Below, one piece after another: positions 11,870-25,747 of a stretch of 64,000 nucleotides of DNA. Origin of the DNA: Paramacrobiotus metropolitanus. Its lineage: Eukaryota > Tardigrada > Eutardigrada > Parachela > Macrobiotidae. Each line of letters starts with the position of its first letter. Positions within the stretch are counted from its first letter, which is position 1. The stretch lies in NCBI RefSeq assembly GCF_019649055.1, contig NW_026570363.1:186001-250000 (forward strand). Reading direction: 5' to 3'. The notes under the pieces are model-generated. The model searched no databases and was not told the origin of the DNA. It worked only from the letters and a program-made list of their open reading frames with translations. The translations under genes were made by a program, and so were the position numbers.

Positions 11870-13406
11870 CTATCCATGCGAAGTCCAGAGATCTTTTCGA
11901 TTCGGCAATGGCCACTCCGCAGCATTGGTAGCCAGAAGGAAAGGGTCCGACAACAATTGAGGAGCATAGGGTCTGCCATCCACGTTACGAATAAGGCATC
12001 GTTCGATGAATCTTTGCAACAAGTCTGGCAGACCAGCCGGCATAGCCGGCTGCCCTCCTGATGCAACGAAAAACATTGTAGGTGCGTCTCCAAGGACCTC
12101 TTCTCTTTCCCGGAAGAAACGAGGTGGTCTGCCGGTTACCATCTGGATGATCACACAGCCCAAGCTCCAAATGTCGGTTCGACGTCCGACATTCCCACTC
12201 TCACTCACCATTTCCGGTGACATAAACGGATGAGTACCTCTGCTCTTGGACAGCTCGTTGGCTTTGGTTGATTGTCCCATTATGCCTTTAAGATCTCCCA
12301 GATCGGTGAATTTCAAGTCACAACTATATGCATCAGGGCTACTTAGGACGATATTGTCGCCTTTGACGTCTCGATGGACATATCGTTGCTCGTGGAGGTA
12401 CGCCAAACCGTCAACCAATTGTTGTGTCCATTTTTGTATCAAAGAAGCCGGCACTACATTAGTCTTGACATATTTTCCAAGTGAACCACCTGAAAAAGTC
12501 GGAAATCATAAGATAAGGAAGACAAATTTGGTTTAAAAATACTCTTTATTATAAGGAAGGTAAAATTTGGTTTAAAACATGACCTTAATCACAAACTCAG
12601 GTAAACTGGGGTACGAAGATGCGCTTTTGTTGGAAAAAAAGGACGGAAAACGCATATAAAGTGAAATGCCCAACCTCGTCGTAGACCTATTTACGACCTA
12701 CTTCGGTGGAAAACCAAGGTACATTTTGAAACAGCCAAATATCCGGGGACAAAGCTTGCTAAACATAAAATAATAGTGTTCTAGTCGTAAATGTACTCTG
12801 TGCTACAGAAGCAGCAGTACAGGGTAGGTGAACATTACACGACATTGGGGACAGTACAGAGTAGGCGTAAAGTGGGCTCTTGAATTGTCCAAGTTTGCAA
12901 TTAGCTTCAATAAAAAGCACAGTAATTATGATTTAAAAAATTTAACCTTTGAGGCCACATAAACTGTCATAAAGTGTGTCCATGAGCACACAGACAACTG
13001 ACACGGTGTGTATCACTGTACAGATATTCTGCATTCCAAGTTTACCAACTTTTTCAAACATGAAAAACCCGACAAAAACGTACATACCCTCGCAGAATTC
13101 CATTAGAATCTGCAACGTGGTCCGCTCCATGCTTTTGATATCAGGATGCGGTCCCGTAATAGTTTGGTGAGCGAAATGTCTCACTAAATGTCGATGTTTC
13201 ACTTCTAAAAAGCGCTGCAATTGCTCTGTTAACTGTTTGAGTAACTGAGCCCGTTTTTCAGGTACTTGTTCGTCAACATGCACTGTTTTCAAGGCCAAGA
13301 TCTCATTTGTATCCATTCTTCTCGCACAGTATACGTTGCCTTGATTTCCAGAGCCGATAATGGTCCTAATGTTCAGTTCAATAACGGAATCACCACCTAA
13401 AGCCAT
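11870..13406 (-). CDS. Compact MAP3K (STE11/MEKK)-like serine/threonine kinase, 2 exons, about 312 aa
   Basis: Exon 1 is 13406-13088 and exon 2 is 12489-11870, joined by a GT-AG intron to give 939 nt, exactly 313 codons. The protein is almost only a kinase domain. Visible parts are a glycine loop GSGNQGNVY, the ATP lysine in LALKTV, HRDVKGDN with catalytic Asp, DLG in place of DFG, GTHPFMSPEM, and TDIWSLGCVIIQMVTGRPP. HRDVKG.N and the G-T..(F/W)MSPE block are typical of STE11/MEKK kinases. All catalytic residues are present, in contrast to genes A and B. There is no regulatory N- or C-terminal extension, which is short for a MAP3K. It lies between the two copies of the A-B-T block and is not itself duplicated here. 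Confidence 0.85.
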
Positions 13407-14318
13407 GGGGATACAGAATATTCCGCGTCTAGAGGGCTTCAGTTTCTACCAAGCGTATGCTTTAAAAAAGCCGGTAACTGCTCCTTTGCGTGGAATACTG
13501 CAGTTTGGTACTACCAAAACATCTGGTTGCACGACTTTCTAGTGTTGAAAACATCTGGTGTGCGATGCACGACAATTAATCTGTAGTGTGTAAAGATGCT
13601 AGTACTGAAACAACTGAATAGGCAACAGTATATGCTGTAGTCAGGTTGCCGATAATAATTATTCTGAAAGCAATAATAACATTATTATTATGGCAGCTAG
13701 AATGAAGCACAGTTACCTAACAGAACTGTCATACATTATCATAAACAAGTTAGCGAAACGGTTCCATTCAAGCTCACGGCATGCGAACGTTTTCGACGGC
13801 AATTATGGACTGTTATCGTTCATGCGTTTTTATCACTTGCACAACTGGATTCTGTTTAATCGCTGATTCAGTAAAGAATCATCTTGAATAATACACCGAG
13901 CACAGTCCAAACTTCTTAACTGACTAAATTCTGAATGTCCTTTGTAACACTATTGTCCGAAAATAATAGTCATCCACGATGCGCGATCGCGTTAATTTAG
14001 TGCTGGAACTTTAGGGGCTACTGCAAGCATCGTAATGATGTAGTCATGCACAACGTTCGTAAGCAATTGGTGCCAGTACAGCAAGTACAGTAAGTTGGCA
14101 AAATTTGCAACAAGTTCGGTTAATACAGATGAATACCGGCGAATATAGCTTTCGGTAATTATTGCGGTAATGTCGAGTAGATAACTTGAGAGATTGTGTT
14201 TCGGTTTTCCTGCGCTTGCTTCGAGATTTAATACCGGCAATTTTATACTGGCTTCGACCGGCAACAAATTCCTAGTTAGATTTCTATAACTTTACATGGG
14301 CTTACAAGTATTACACCG
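13407..14318. other. Shared upstream region of the MAP3K-like gene (-) and A2 (+)
   Basis: The two genes are divergent, so both promoters must lie in these 912 bp. The region is A/T rich with (TTA)n-like patches near 13,655-13,695. I find no clear TATA box, CpG cluster or repeat. Confidence 0.4.
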
Positions 14319-17300
14319 TTGTTTGAAAACCGCGGGATTATGGACTTTACGGACCGGATAACAACGTTTGGCTTAAAATGCCAATTTGCTTACGGGCAAG
14401 CAGAATGTATTGGGAATTCCAAGAGCGTTTATAAAGCTCAAGTGACAGCAAGTGAGCATCCAATCAATTCTGGCTTTCTAGCTGTAAAGCTTATAAGCTT
14501 GACCCCGGAATCAGCTGAAAAAGAGGAACTTCTGGAGCAATGTAAACGCCTTATATCTCTGAGCGATGAAAATGTGGCAGTTTATAGGAACGTAACGATC
14601 AGAATAACTGGAAAGAAAGGGTACACGGAGTTCGCAATGGATTACTACCCAGGTAATTTATTACTGTATTTATTGGCTAAAGGAAGTAATCTCGTTACAC
14701 CGGCACATCCAGGTAATTTCGAGCCTCTAATTTAATTTTTACCGTATGTTTCTACAATCCCTTGTCAGAATTCGTGTAATGTTATTTCCGAAAAGGATAG
14801 TGCGCATATGCGATTGGTAACTCTTGATATACAACTGCAAAACAATAAGCATAAAGATGAATATAAACAGAAGCACCCAGTCAATCAGTGGTCTCTGTAA
14901 TTAAAGAATACGTAGTCTATTCGAAATTCATGTTTACACACACAATATTTAGAATAATTTTATTACCAAATCAAGTTTACAGGTTTTTACAAATCTCAAG
15001 ATCGTTGTAGGCACCCGATAAATTTGCGCTACTATTACGTTGGGTTTCCCCCCGCCGTGCACGCATACGTTACATCGAACTAAAAAGTATGTGGAACTGC
15101 CTCCCTAAACCAGTGATGCAATCTCATCGAGCGGCCATAGTAATTTCGTAGTAATTTCAAAACTTTCGAAAATAAAAATTTGAAATGAATAGTAGAACCT
15201 TCTGCTATGCAGTTTTCTTTAAGCAGTTTCCATATGTGCATACGGAGATCGCTTAAACAAAACTACGTACATGTACATGTGTGCAGAATTTCGAAGGCCA
15301 TCGTTTCTCAACTTGATGTTACACAATTGCGTGCTATCTTCGAATTGCGTGCTCTTATTTGACTAATAACTTTCGTAGGAGGTTGTGCACTAGCGCACAA
15401 TGCTTTTTGCACTAGTGTGTACGAACCTTCTGCCTACAAAACTTAAGAATTTATTCTGATACTGGTACGGGTGTTATAAGCGAGCTATCGCAAAAGAGTT
15501 AACAAATGGATCCGCATGCACTGACTTTACCGAATTATTTTGCTAACCGCATCCTAAATCGGGCTGTATTTTTAGATGGCAGCTTAAGAGACACCATCTA
15601 TCGCTATGACAAGGAACGGAACAAGTTAACGGTAGCAAAATTAAATGACTGGTCCGAACAAATGGCAAGCGGCCTAAAGTATCTGCACCACAGCAATATA
15701 ATTCATGGACACTTGAAGCCAAGTTGCATCCTGGTCGAACTATTACTAAACAAACAAGTACGGCTGCGCATCGGTGGCCTGGATCGTCATGTTGCTCTGC
15801 ACACCATCCGCGCCACATCACCTGATATTTGCACACATCCGCGACAACATGCGCATGCAGATCGGGAAGTCGACCAGTCTGTACCGGTCTCCGGAGATGG
15901 CACACAACGTGAATTCCGATGCCGAAGTAGTGTTTGGCCCTGAGACGGATATCTGGAGTTTGGGACACATTATACTAGAACTGGCTGAATGCTGCTATAG
16001 AACCGAAGAAAATGCCGGTAACCGTATGGCTGCTGCTGATTCGGACCTTTCATGGATGTGGACCCTGGTCCGAACCGCCGAAGGATACGTGCCCAGACCG
16101 TCGGAAAGTGTTCCTAACGATTTCAGGAAAAACGTTCTTGAAGTCTGTTTGCAAAGCGATTGTAATAAGCGACATACGGCAGCATTACTGCACGAAACAC
16201 TAATAAATGCAAACGGTAAAAATAAGAAGTTATGGGGAACCACATGGCAGACCGGTATAGAGGAGGGTTATGCGGAAAACGAGGTCAATGATATGGGCAA
16301 AGCAGAAACCGACAGGAATATCATAGCTCCTGAAGCAGCATATCCCGTGGTAGAGGAAGTGGGAGGCGCCTGTGAGTACAAGACTACGTTTCCGGAATGT
16401 TATATCGGCCAGGGAGCATTTGGCAGCGTCTTTAAGGCTACCATCACCAAACGTACTTATCAACCAAATGAAAGCCAAAATAATTATTTGGGGCCGTCCA
16501 TAATTGCCGTTAAATCGGTGCGGGTGGATCGCGAACGGAAAAGTCAACTTTGCGAAGCAGCTGTTTTGCTCAAAGAAAAAGACCGCTGGGAAGCTTTAAT
16601 CAAACTCCGGCATACGTATTTGGTGGCTTATCACAAATTTATCCTTATATTGTGGAAAGACCATGCAAAAATCGATATTTTGATGAACTTTTGCTCAGGT
16701 CAGTCACGATGTACATAAATTTACCCGGTGTTAGGCTAGTTCATGGGGTTCGGGGTACATTTTTTGGAAGCACCGAGACTACCAGAACATTGGTTGCGTT
16801 TATCTCTATTAGGCGACGACCACTTTATGCCAAGAAAACGACATCGTTATTATTGTTTTTCGGCTGCTTTTCGCAATTGTAACGTGTACATTAGCGACGG
16901 CCACGGGTTAAGTCTGGGCTGGTCTCGAGTTACTCTTACATAGAGCACAGTTAGGCTGTCTTTTCCAAACTTAACATTGTACACGCTGTTTTGAACAATG
17001 TGCAAATTTTCGTACATCCCTTTCTGCAGTCTATTTTGTGACCGTCGCTACTCGCAGCAGTACTTTAGCTGGAGCTATAACAAGGCGTTGAGCACGAATA
17101 AATACAGCGAAAAATACAGCTTCATGGGTTATGCCAAACTACGCACTCCGGCGAGCCACGTCACAGTGTCTACGCGTGAAATGCGTCTGGCAAGGTCGGT
17201 GAAAGCCAAATATTGATGTAAAATTGTGATGTATGCATGTATGTAAAGAAGTACGTAAATAAGTATGACTTTAATAATACAGGTTGACAGGAGCGAGCTC

Positions 17301-18984
17301 GCAGGATGACTAAATATGAAGTACGACAAGTGGCAAACACGCACTAACAGAGTTGCTAAGTACAACAGGAATAATACGTAAACGTAGATTCACGAGAACA
17401 CCACAAAAATAAATCTTGGTATGAAGTAAAGGTCGGTGCTGCTTGCACGGGAAAACACGGGCGTCTGCTGCGTGCACGGGAAGTCGGCACAGGTGTTTTT
17501 TACGTACACGGATTTTTACTTGTACCGGTTTGCAGTACCATTAAATTTTGACAGCTTTCAAATTGTACGAGTAGATGTGCCATCAGAACCTAGGGTAGAT
17601 TTTAAGAATAATGTTTCTGAGTCAGAGTTTTGGCAACCCTTCCGACGGAATGCGCAGGATGGAGTGGTGTAGTTTACATGACATAGACATACAGCATCAA
17701 TAGAACGTGAACGTGCATCTTAGAAAAACTTCTTTCAAAGAACCCACAATATATATCCACAATATAGTATATATTGTGGAAACTGCGTATCCGAAAATCG
17801 ACGTACAAACGAAATTTAAAAGCTTTTGGAGCGCTTTATCATTCAAAAAATTCGCGAAGTAGAAATTGCCCGTGCACGCAGCCAGCGCCCGTGTAGGAAT
17901 CCCGTGCCCACAGCCAACACCCGTGTGGACCCCAGAAGATAGCCAAAATACATGGTAACCGAGGTGAGCGGCTCCAGAAAAACTTTGGCCGCATTAAGCA
18001 GAGCCGAAATGCAAACAGCCGAAGACTCGAGCCGATAGTTTGTTCCGGAGCGGAATGGTATTTTTCTGTTGTATTACCGATTGTTTGTGACGTTCAGTTG
18101 TAATAAGAAACGGTGTTAGGGTACTTAGGTAAGTGTCGAGCCGAAATAAAAATGTGCAGGTTGAACCTTTGCTTGTCGTGCGTCAGAATGTGAATTATAC
18201 AAGTGACATGAAAAAATACTGTCTTTTAGCTGGCGATCTCGCGGACATGGTTACAAAACATCATCAACATCAGCATCCTTTAACTATACCAAGTATGATT
18301 ACAATGATGTCGCACTTAGCTAGTGGTCTCAATTTCATCCACGAGAACAATTTCATCCATGGAGATTTGAAGCCTAGCAATATTTTTATCAACGGAAGGA
18401 CTGGCCCGAAAGGCTGTTGCATGCTGCTTATCGGCGACTTAGACAATGCAGTGCCTATCCAAGACGGCAGGATAGATAAAACGGCGCTCCACGGATTTCA
18501 GTACACTCCGGCGTATGCGTCCCCTGAACTACTGAAAGCGGTAGCCCTACAGGTCTGCGAGCAGAGCCTCCAGCGGTCCGATGTGTGGAGTCTAGGGTGC
18601 GTGATGTTGGACCTCGCTAACTGCTGCTATTTGATCGGAGATAAGCTTTTTCACAATCCGGCAGATCCACACGACCGAATAAAGGATGATGCAAAAGGCC
18701 TAATGCTAAAAATTATTCAGGGTTATACTCCTTTCATTTCGGATCAGATCGAAGAAGTGCCAAGGGACCTTATCCGATCCTGTCTAATTGCAAACTGCGG
18801 CCAACGGATTACGGCTTATCAGTTATGGGCAAAATTACGAACAATTATCAATAACTATAGTGATGACGTCCGTCAGAAAACATTCGGCCGCAATTCGGTG
18901 GTTGTCAATGCCGCGAATGGTCATCAACTGTTTCAGCCATTTTCAGTTAAAGAGAAACCCTGGTTTTATTGGATGAATAGATAA
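14319..18984 (+). CDS. Gene A2: two-domain kinase-like protein, 3 exons, with one frameshift in exon 2
   Basis: Exons: 14319-14652, 15576-16698 and 18230-18984, all with GT-AG borders. Domain 1 spans exons 1-2. Its loop reads HGHLKPS, so the catalytic Asp is gone (pseudokinase). Domain 2 spans exons 2-3, with glycine loop GQGAFGSVFKA, ATP lysine in IAVKSV, HGDLKPSN and GDLDN, so it may bind ATP. The exon sum is 2,212 nt, one more than a multiple of three. Between about 15,780 and 15,850 the reading frame must move by one base: the first frame carries LRIGGLD and the second carries SLYRSPEM and DIWSLG. Either the gene is freshly broken or the base is an assembly error. The start could be the ATG at 14,319 or at 14,340. 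The tandem architecture parallels JAK-like pseudokinase-kinase pairs in layout only. Confidence 0.75.
17000..17430 (+). repeat. Orphan T-family 3' flank inside A2 intron 2
   Basis: Blocks with GAATAAATACAGCG, CCGGCG.GCCACG, GTCTACGCGT, GTGAAAGCCA and AAATAAATCTTGG match the 3' flanks of T2-psi and T3. No T coding sequence accompanies them, so this is a relic of a duplicated T gene or of a dispersed repeat that T genes have acquired. Confidence 0.45.
17756..17780. repeat. Perfect palindrome, 11-bp arms, 3-bp spacer
   Basis: TCCACAATATA, GTA, then the exact reverse complement of the first arm. It lies in A2 intron 2 in A/T-rich DNA and could form a cruciform or hairpin. No function can be assigned. 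Confidence 0.6.
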
Positions 18985-19578
18985 ACAATTGTAAACCGAG
19001 ATTTTTGGTCGGGTCGCCTTCGGGGTCGGGTCAAGTTTTCTGGTAGTTTTGCAATGATTATGGGCCTGTACACGGGAGCCTGTAGCCTCCCTTAACGATT
19101 ATTTAACAACTTATGATAGTTGCATTTCGTCATAGTTGTATGGCAACAGGCAACAGCTACCCTGCATGCATCTCGCGATCAATGCCACGGGAGAGTCATC
19201 CTCATCACAGAATGCCACTTGGTCATCGTTCACCTTACGCAAATAAATGAACAGGCACAACCGCAAATACCTAGTTCTGCTAGTCAAATAGCGTCGTGCA
19301 CGTTACATGTGTTGGCCAATCCAGTGGATGAACTGCACTGAAACCGGCGGTCAAATAACGGATTGGACTGAATAATGCCAAATGCTAATTTCCATATCAT
19401 ATCACATCCTTGAATAAGAATTTAGCCATCTTGTGCAACACATCTGCCATCATGTAGTTTTTGGGAATTGAGAATTCCTCCACGTTGTTGTGCTGAGTCA
19501 GCCGTCAACACTCAAAAATTGTTCGCAGTGTGATACTACGAAGTACGAGTAGCAGCCGTGTGGAATAGTCTTATTAAA

Positions 19579-22500
19579 CTACAACAGAAATGTCAGATGT
19601 CCTAAATTCCGCGCCTTATAGGGTTCCACTAACGGCGTATCTTTCGCTTGAATTAGTTCACGATGGTGTTGAAGAAATTTTCTGAGCTCTCCAAAACTTT
19701 CACAGGACAAAAGTCGCTCGATATACTCTTCCAGTTCATCTGTCTGCGGTAGACAAAGATCTCCTGTCAGGTCAAGATTGCATAACCAATACAGATGACT
19801 CAAAGCTCCAACTTCAAAACTAAGGATTGTACTACGAGTAAACTTCAAGGACCTTAAGCGAGGGAAGCCACTGAGATCTCGTTGGGAAATCCGAATACCG
19901 GTACAGTTTTCAAACCGCAGCGATAACAAATTGTAGAGGTGGAGACCCTGTAGGAGACGGCAATCAAAATTCGCAGTATTTCCTATGACCAGTTTAACGA
20001 TCAAATCGGAAACGGGCGAAAACATTCGACGCTGCAGACTAGTCTCGTTAAAGATCCATACAGTCATGGGGTGATCTCTGTCCATAGTGCGTATTCTGAA
20101 CAAATTTAAAACGTCAAGCCGATTACCACCCGGCCAAAATCCTGCCTTTATTCTGTTAGCCGGTAGTGCATTCACGTTAGGCGTCGTGCGGGGATAGAGA
20201 ACGTTTGTCCACGTGTCGCATTCATCCACATTAGTCACTCTTCTCGCGAACCGCGGCCACTCGTTGTAAAGAATCTTGTATTGTATATCTGGCGAGCAGT
20301 AGAAGAACGATTCGCGAATGTTAGCGAAGGATTGCAGTTGGTTTGCGGTAGGACGGAGAACTTTTTCTGCGAAGCACTTTCGAAGAATACCCTGCAACGG
20401 ATCTGAAAAATACCACGGAATAGTGGGCCGCATACCAGCTTTCAGAAATGCCGACGGATTTCTGAATCGATTGACTATTAAGGCGTTTTGCATTGCGGCG
20501 TCATTTTGAGTGTTCGGTGTTTCTTCGAAACAATATCCTCTTATTTGAACTTCTGCCATGTCCAGCAATATTTGACCGAAATGCCAGATATTTGCTTTAT
20601 GGACTTGATCTCTGGAGTAACCTGAGATCTCCTCCGGTGCAAAAGCGTAACCGGTGCTGGTACTCAGCATCTCCAGCCTCTTATCCGGGCTAAAAAGGTC
20701 CAACAGAGATGGTGTGATAATTATTTTTGCCGTCTGATAGATGCCGCAGGCATGCTGATTGCATAAATAAACTGAATCAATTGTTATAGGCTCCCCGTCA
20801 ATATGATTGTCTTGAAGATACTGCAGTCCGTGTAAGATGTTAATACAATATGTTCGAATTTCGGTCATTGACAGAGCGAAATTATCCATGTGCCAACGTA
20901 GGTTAATATTTTCTGAGAGAAAAATTAATATTTTTAGTGGCTATAAAAATTGCTGCATTGGATATACAGAATTCGACTAGAATGCTGTTTAACAATTCGA
21001 CGAAGAAAACAATTGTATAACATACCAGGTTTAAAGTAACAGTATCCGGAAAACCGTAAGACGTCTGTTGACAGCAGATGTACCGTGGCAAACTTAATAA
21101 TGACGTCGGATCTGATAATCATTTGCTGCACCAGATAGCTCAGCTTTGAATGGGCCAAATCCTTTGATTCCAAATGTGAATGCGGACTCGGGATAACCCA
21201 CTCTTTGCATATTTGTACGGCAATAATATTCCCACTCTGCACAGATCCACTATGCCGCAACGGCATCACTGGCGGATAGATGCAGGAAGACAATGTGGGC
21301 ATTGCATCGGTGCGAACCTGTCTAGACAATCTGTTTTTCAATGGCAAATCCTTTCGGTACACGAAATGATGGAGTAAGATGGCCGCGCCCGGCCGATCCC
21401 GTGGGTCGTCCTTATGGGTTAGGTATACTAAGTCAATAACTGCTGGCGGCATAGCTTCGTTCGTAAATGCAAACCATGGCGGTCGGTCCTCCTCAACGTA
21501 GAACATATTTGAGTTGATGTCAAAAGTATCAATAATTGTTTGCGCTTCTTTGGCGATCTGCATGCGTTCTTCGAATAAGTACAGTACGATTCTTCCAAAA
21601 GACCAGACATCGGTTTTACTGGTTAACTTATCAAAGCACCCTGCGCCGGTACACTGCAGCATTTCCGGCGACATGTACCAGTTGGCATAGCGAGAATAAG
21701 TATGATGATTCTTCTGGATTTGCTGTCGCAGATACAGCTTTTGTAAGTGTTTATCCATGTCGCTCAGTTTTGGGGTAAAAAACACCTCATTGGACTCTAG
21801 CATAATGTTCCACGGATGGAGGGCTCCATGTAGCGGATGCAACGTTTTTCTTTCTGTAGAATGCAGGTACTGCAACCCGAGTAGAATACCGTGCGTCAGT
21901 TCGGTAATCTGCAGCAAAGTTGGTGGCACTCGACGATTACGACTAAGGAAATCTCCCAAAGAACCCACTAAAAAATAAACTGAAAATCGTACCGTAATTT
22001 GCATTTACATCAAATACAGCTTGCACATACTTCGATGTTTTTCGCATTATCGGTGCTTTCGTTGCACAATTTATAAAAAGAAAGTCTCAGCTACTTTATC
22101 TCTAAAAGTGCGCTTAACGAAAACGTTGCTACACAAAACTACCAACACTTGTAGAAAGGTCAACTCTAGAACACGTACTCCACAAGAGCATAAGCATCTT
22201 TCCGTACATGCGGTACTCGTACTATGGCATGCACTTTAAGTATCTGCATTATTAGGTATGAGGTGTTTACCGACGAGTATTTAGAACGAGCAGGATCTAG
22301 CTAACATTACCCTAGCTTTTCTATTCTTTATGGCACTATTAACAGTTTACCTTCACTGTAGTACTTCATCCGCAGTGTTAGCGCGTTACGCGACGCCGAT
22401 TCGCAAATGGACAGGGTGACCACATTTGAATGGTTCAGCTCACATAACCGCCTAACTTCGCGGTTGTAATCTGCATTGTCCAAGTCGTCGGCTGTAATGA

Positions 22501-25500
22501 TTTTAATGACATTTTGCACATCAGACGACCGAAGCCGAAATTCTCCGTGCAGGCCGATTTGGATGCACCTTGCTGGAAGCGGACAAGCCGCCGATGTGCT
22601 GCCCAGCCTACAAATATCTCAGTATTAAGCATGCCTCGTTTCAGCTTCCTGGAAGCGCAGATGATTTACCAATCCAGGGCACATCCCGTATTCAGTCTGC
22701 TTGTCAAGCGTTGATACCGCCACACATCGCCACCCGCTCTTGATTGTATTAGATCAGGATGGTTTTGCAGATACTGCTTGAGCTCTGCAAATTTGTTTTC
22801 ACAGCGAATTCTCTCAATCAAAGCAGGCTCAGACAATCCTGCAGCATTATTGTCCAAGATAACCATTTCCAGTTGCGGTATTTCGCGCAAAACGTCTTCG
22901 TGAAACTGAAAGAAACTGCATTCGGGAACCTCGAAGCAGCGAAGTTTAGGGAACACTTTCAAACAACCTGGTCCAAGCACAACGTCTTGGCAGTGGTATA
23001 GCCGGAGACTCAGCAGATTCGGCAGGTTTAACTCTTTGAAAATTTCACAATCGAGACCGCTGACCCCAAAAATTGTCAGATCAACAACTAGATCGTTCGC
23101 CGGAGAAAACGCTACCTGATTGAAATTGTTCAAGCTTCGCAGTTCAATAGCTAATGGCCGATCACTATCGAAGTTGCGATACTGCAAAAACGTTGGAAAA
23201 ATTCCGGCTTCACGTCCAGCTTCCGCTACCATATCTATTATTTGAACTTCATTTTCTTTTGCACCCGGGTTATAACCATTGAACACCTGCCCCATTTCAC
23301 CCACAGTTAATGGACGCATGCAGAAGACCGGCAACATGGTGCTGTTAACGACGGCTTCTAGCGGCATAGCAGTCCGGAAGAATACATCTGCAGCCAGTTC
23401 CTGCAATGAGGGTCGCTTTTCCTTCACCCGAAAACACATTTCTAGTACGCGACGAACGCCATCGGCAAGCGTAGTCGGCACTTTGGGACGCCAGCCGTCC
23501 CGTAACCACTCCATAACTGCACCATTGGACACATCTGCACTCACATTTCTGGTTTCCGTTTCGCCATTTTGCGCTAATTTTTCGAACTGCAACTCAGCGC
23601 TTGTTGCCATCTGCAGCAGGATATGTCCCATTCCCCAGACTTGTTGCTGGCTGGACGCGTGGAGCAAACCAGAAATCGATGGTAATAGCGCGGCTTCGGG
23701 AGAAATACACCGACCGACTCGTCTCTGGTTTCGCAGTAATTCGCTGTTATTACTTTGTCTTACAAAGGTCTCCATCAGTAATTCATCCAAATAATGCACC
23801 ATATGTATTTTGGCTTGCATGAAAGTACCAGTCATGTGTCTGGAGCAAAGGGACACCATATAGGAACATATACCCTGAATGCGCAGTCCTCTTTCCTCCA
23901 GAAACATTAAACCCTCCAGTAGCTGCCGACAGTAAATCTTAATATAATTCCAGGGCAATGCTAATTTTTCCAGGAACAATTCAAGGTTCTCGCCTACAAT
24001 AAAATACAAAAGTTTATCGTTCAGAAAACAGAGTGAACTGATGGAAATGTACTTACTACATATTATTTCGAATTGGTAAACGACGCTAATGTAATCATGG
24101 ATATAGCGTAAATAACACTGTAACATTGGGTATATGGACTGGTGTTGTAGTCCGCAAAAACGGAGCATTTCCTTGTCTCGGAAAGCGTATAGTCTGTCAA
24201 GAAACCCGCGATCCGCCGGCATTCTAAATTCCAGCAAGCATGGGAAGATACTTTCCCATATCAGCCGTTTGCCGAATTTACCATCGGCATGGTCCACTGT
24301 TGTAACGTAAAACTCGTTGCTCTGTTGAACACGGTGTATTCGTTTAATCTTAGTATAATATTGTTTTTCCGATTGCTGCTGCGACAGCGGACGATAGTAT
24401 TCGGTACCCAAGAACTGCAGAATACGAAACAAACGCTGTCTCTCTCGTTCTTCGAATGGGACATCCATAGCAAAGATATAATGCTGCTGCAGCTCTTCCG
24501 CAGTCGGCCGTTCATATGAGTGCATACGACGACACAGATGCATCAGGTCCAGCATCCCTGGTGGTATGCGGGGCAACAAGTTGTCCACTAGCCTTTTTGC
24601 ATTTGCTAACATTGGTAGTGTGTCTTGTGTATAATATGGGTTGCGCATGATGTCTAACCGCAGATTATCATACGATGTTTTATTTACCAAATCCCACAAA
24701 ATGTCACCAAAGCTCCATATATTCCAAGCACACTGTTTTACAAAGTCTTCTGGAGTGGCGTTATTCATGTCTTTAGACGTGTCTGGTTTGGTTGCGCTTT
24801 TTTTAACGATGGGAGGAACTCGTTCAATGCCAATTATTTTTGGAAAAGGAGCCTCCCGCTGACTGGACTGATTCAACAGGATAGATGTGGAGCACAGGTT
24901 GCCGTGTGCTATTCCGATTCCATGTAGAAACGCAATGCCTTGCAAAATCTCATGTGAAATTTGCAAGGTTTGCAAGATATTGAACCTGCCCTCGGATGCA
25001 AAAAGGTCGCGCGCTGAAAAATAAGGAACATAATCGTATTACAAGGCGCATTAAGGAGCGGAAAAGTTTAATGAAATTTTGATGTTGTAAAATTGTGCTG
25101 TTTTAAGCTGTTGCATAACTGGTGTACCACAGGTAATAAAGACAGCAGGCGCATTACTGTGCAACGGCTGCTGTCCAATGGGCACCACAAAAACCGTCTT
25201 ATCTTCCCAGTAAATGCAAGTCTATTCACTTCTTGTTCAGTTGAACTTCAAGTGCAAAGTACTAAAAATTTGGCGTTCTGGAAGTGCCATTTTGGCAGCA
25301 GTTACATGGATCCGCTGACTGCGAAACGCAGCAACCCAGAAGAAAACCCGAAAAAAGTTTTGTTGATCGGATGTGCCTTGCCCGGATTTTCCAGGCCATG
25401 CTCTCCATGTGACTCGAGCTATCCGAGACTCCTGTTTTTTTTTTACAGCACTCACTCGGAAAGTACTCCATCAGAAGTCCTATACGATCATGCGTTAATG

Positions 25501-25747
25501 AGCCGGCATAGTAATAGTTGGTGATGTAGGGATTTTCCAGTGTACGCAGTCGCTCGATTCTCGTCCAGTCTCTGCGTTTGTTTGGTAATTCTCGGGTGAA
25601 GTACTTCACAGCTAATTTCTTCTGACTTTCAGGGAAATCTATCCGCACAATTTTATCATCGTCGCCGGTATGGATTGATTGTCCTTCCACGGCCAGGTCG
25701 CCATCCACGAATATGCCTGCGTCACAGACAACAACTAACGCAGGCAT
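19579..25747 (-). CDS. Gene B2: four pseudokinase domains and two leucine-rich blocks (6 exons, about 1,701 aa)
   Basis: Exons: 25747-25456, 25013-24057, 23993-22670, 22607-22351, 21967-21026 and 20912-19579. The sum is 5,106 nt, exactly 1,702 codons, with GT-AG at every intron, and each intron matches one in B1. The domain order K-K-LRR-K-K-LRR is the same. Degenerate catalytic sites: HGNLCSTS in domain 1 and LHGALHPWN followed by SDMDK in domain 3. LRR segments read NLPNLLSLRLYHC (first block) and LYNLLSLRFENC (second block). The frame is open throughout, so both paralogues look functional as proteins even though none of the eight kinase-like domains can be catalytic by the usual criteria. 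The first intron at the 3' acceptor of exon 4 uses TGTAG/GC; a nearer AG would create a stop. Confidence 0.83.

Noticed and set aside
15543-15968. 141-codon minus-strand frame over A2 exon 2
   Set aside because: Antisense shadow of a kinase domain with recognisable motifs on the + strand.
22666-22670. Gene B as two separate genes, with the first ending at the TAA after exon 3
   Set aside because: In both paralogues that TAA overlaps a GT donor (GTAAGC, GTAAAT). Splicing there gives a total divisible by three and a matched exon 4, so one gene is more likely, though transcripts are needed to settle it.
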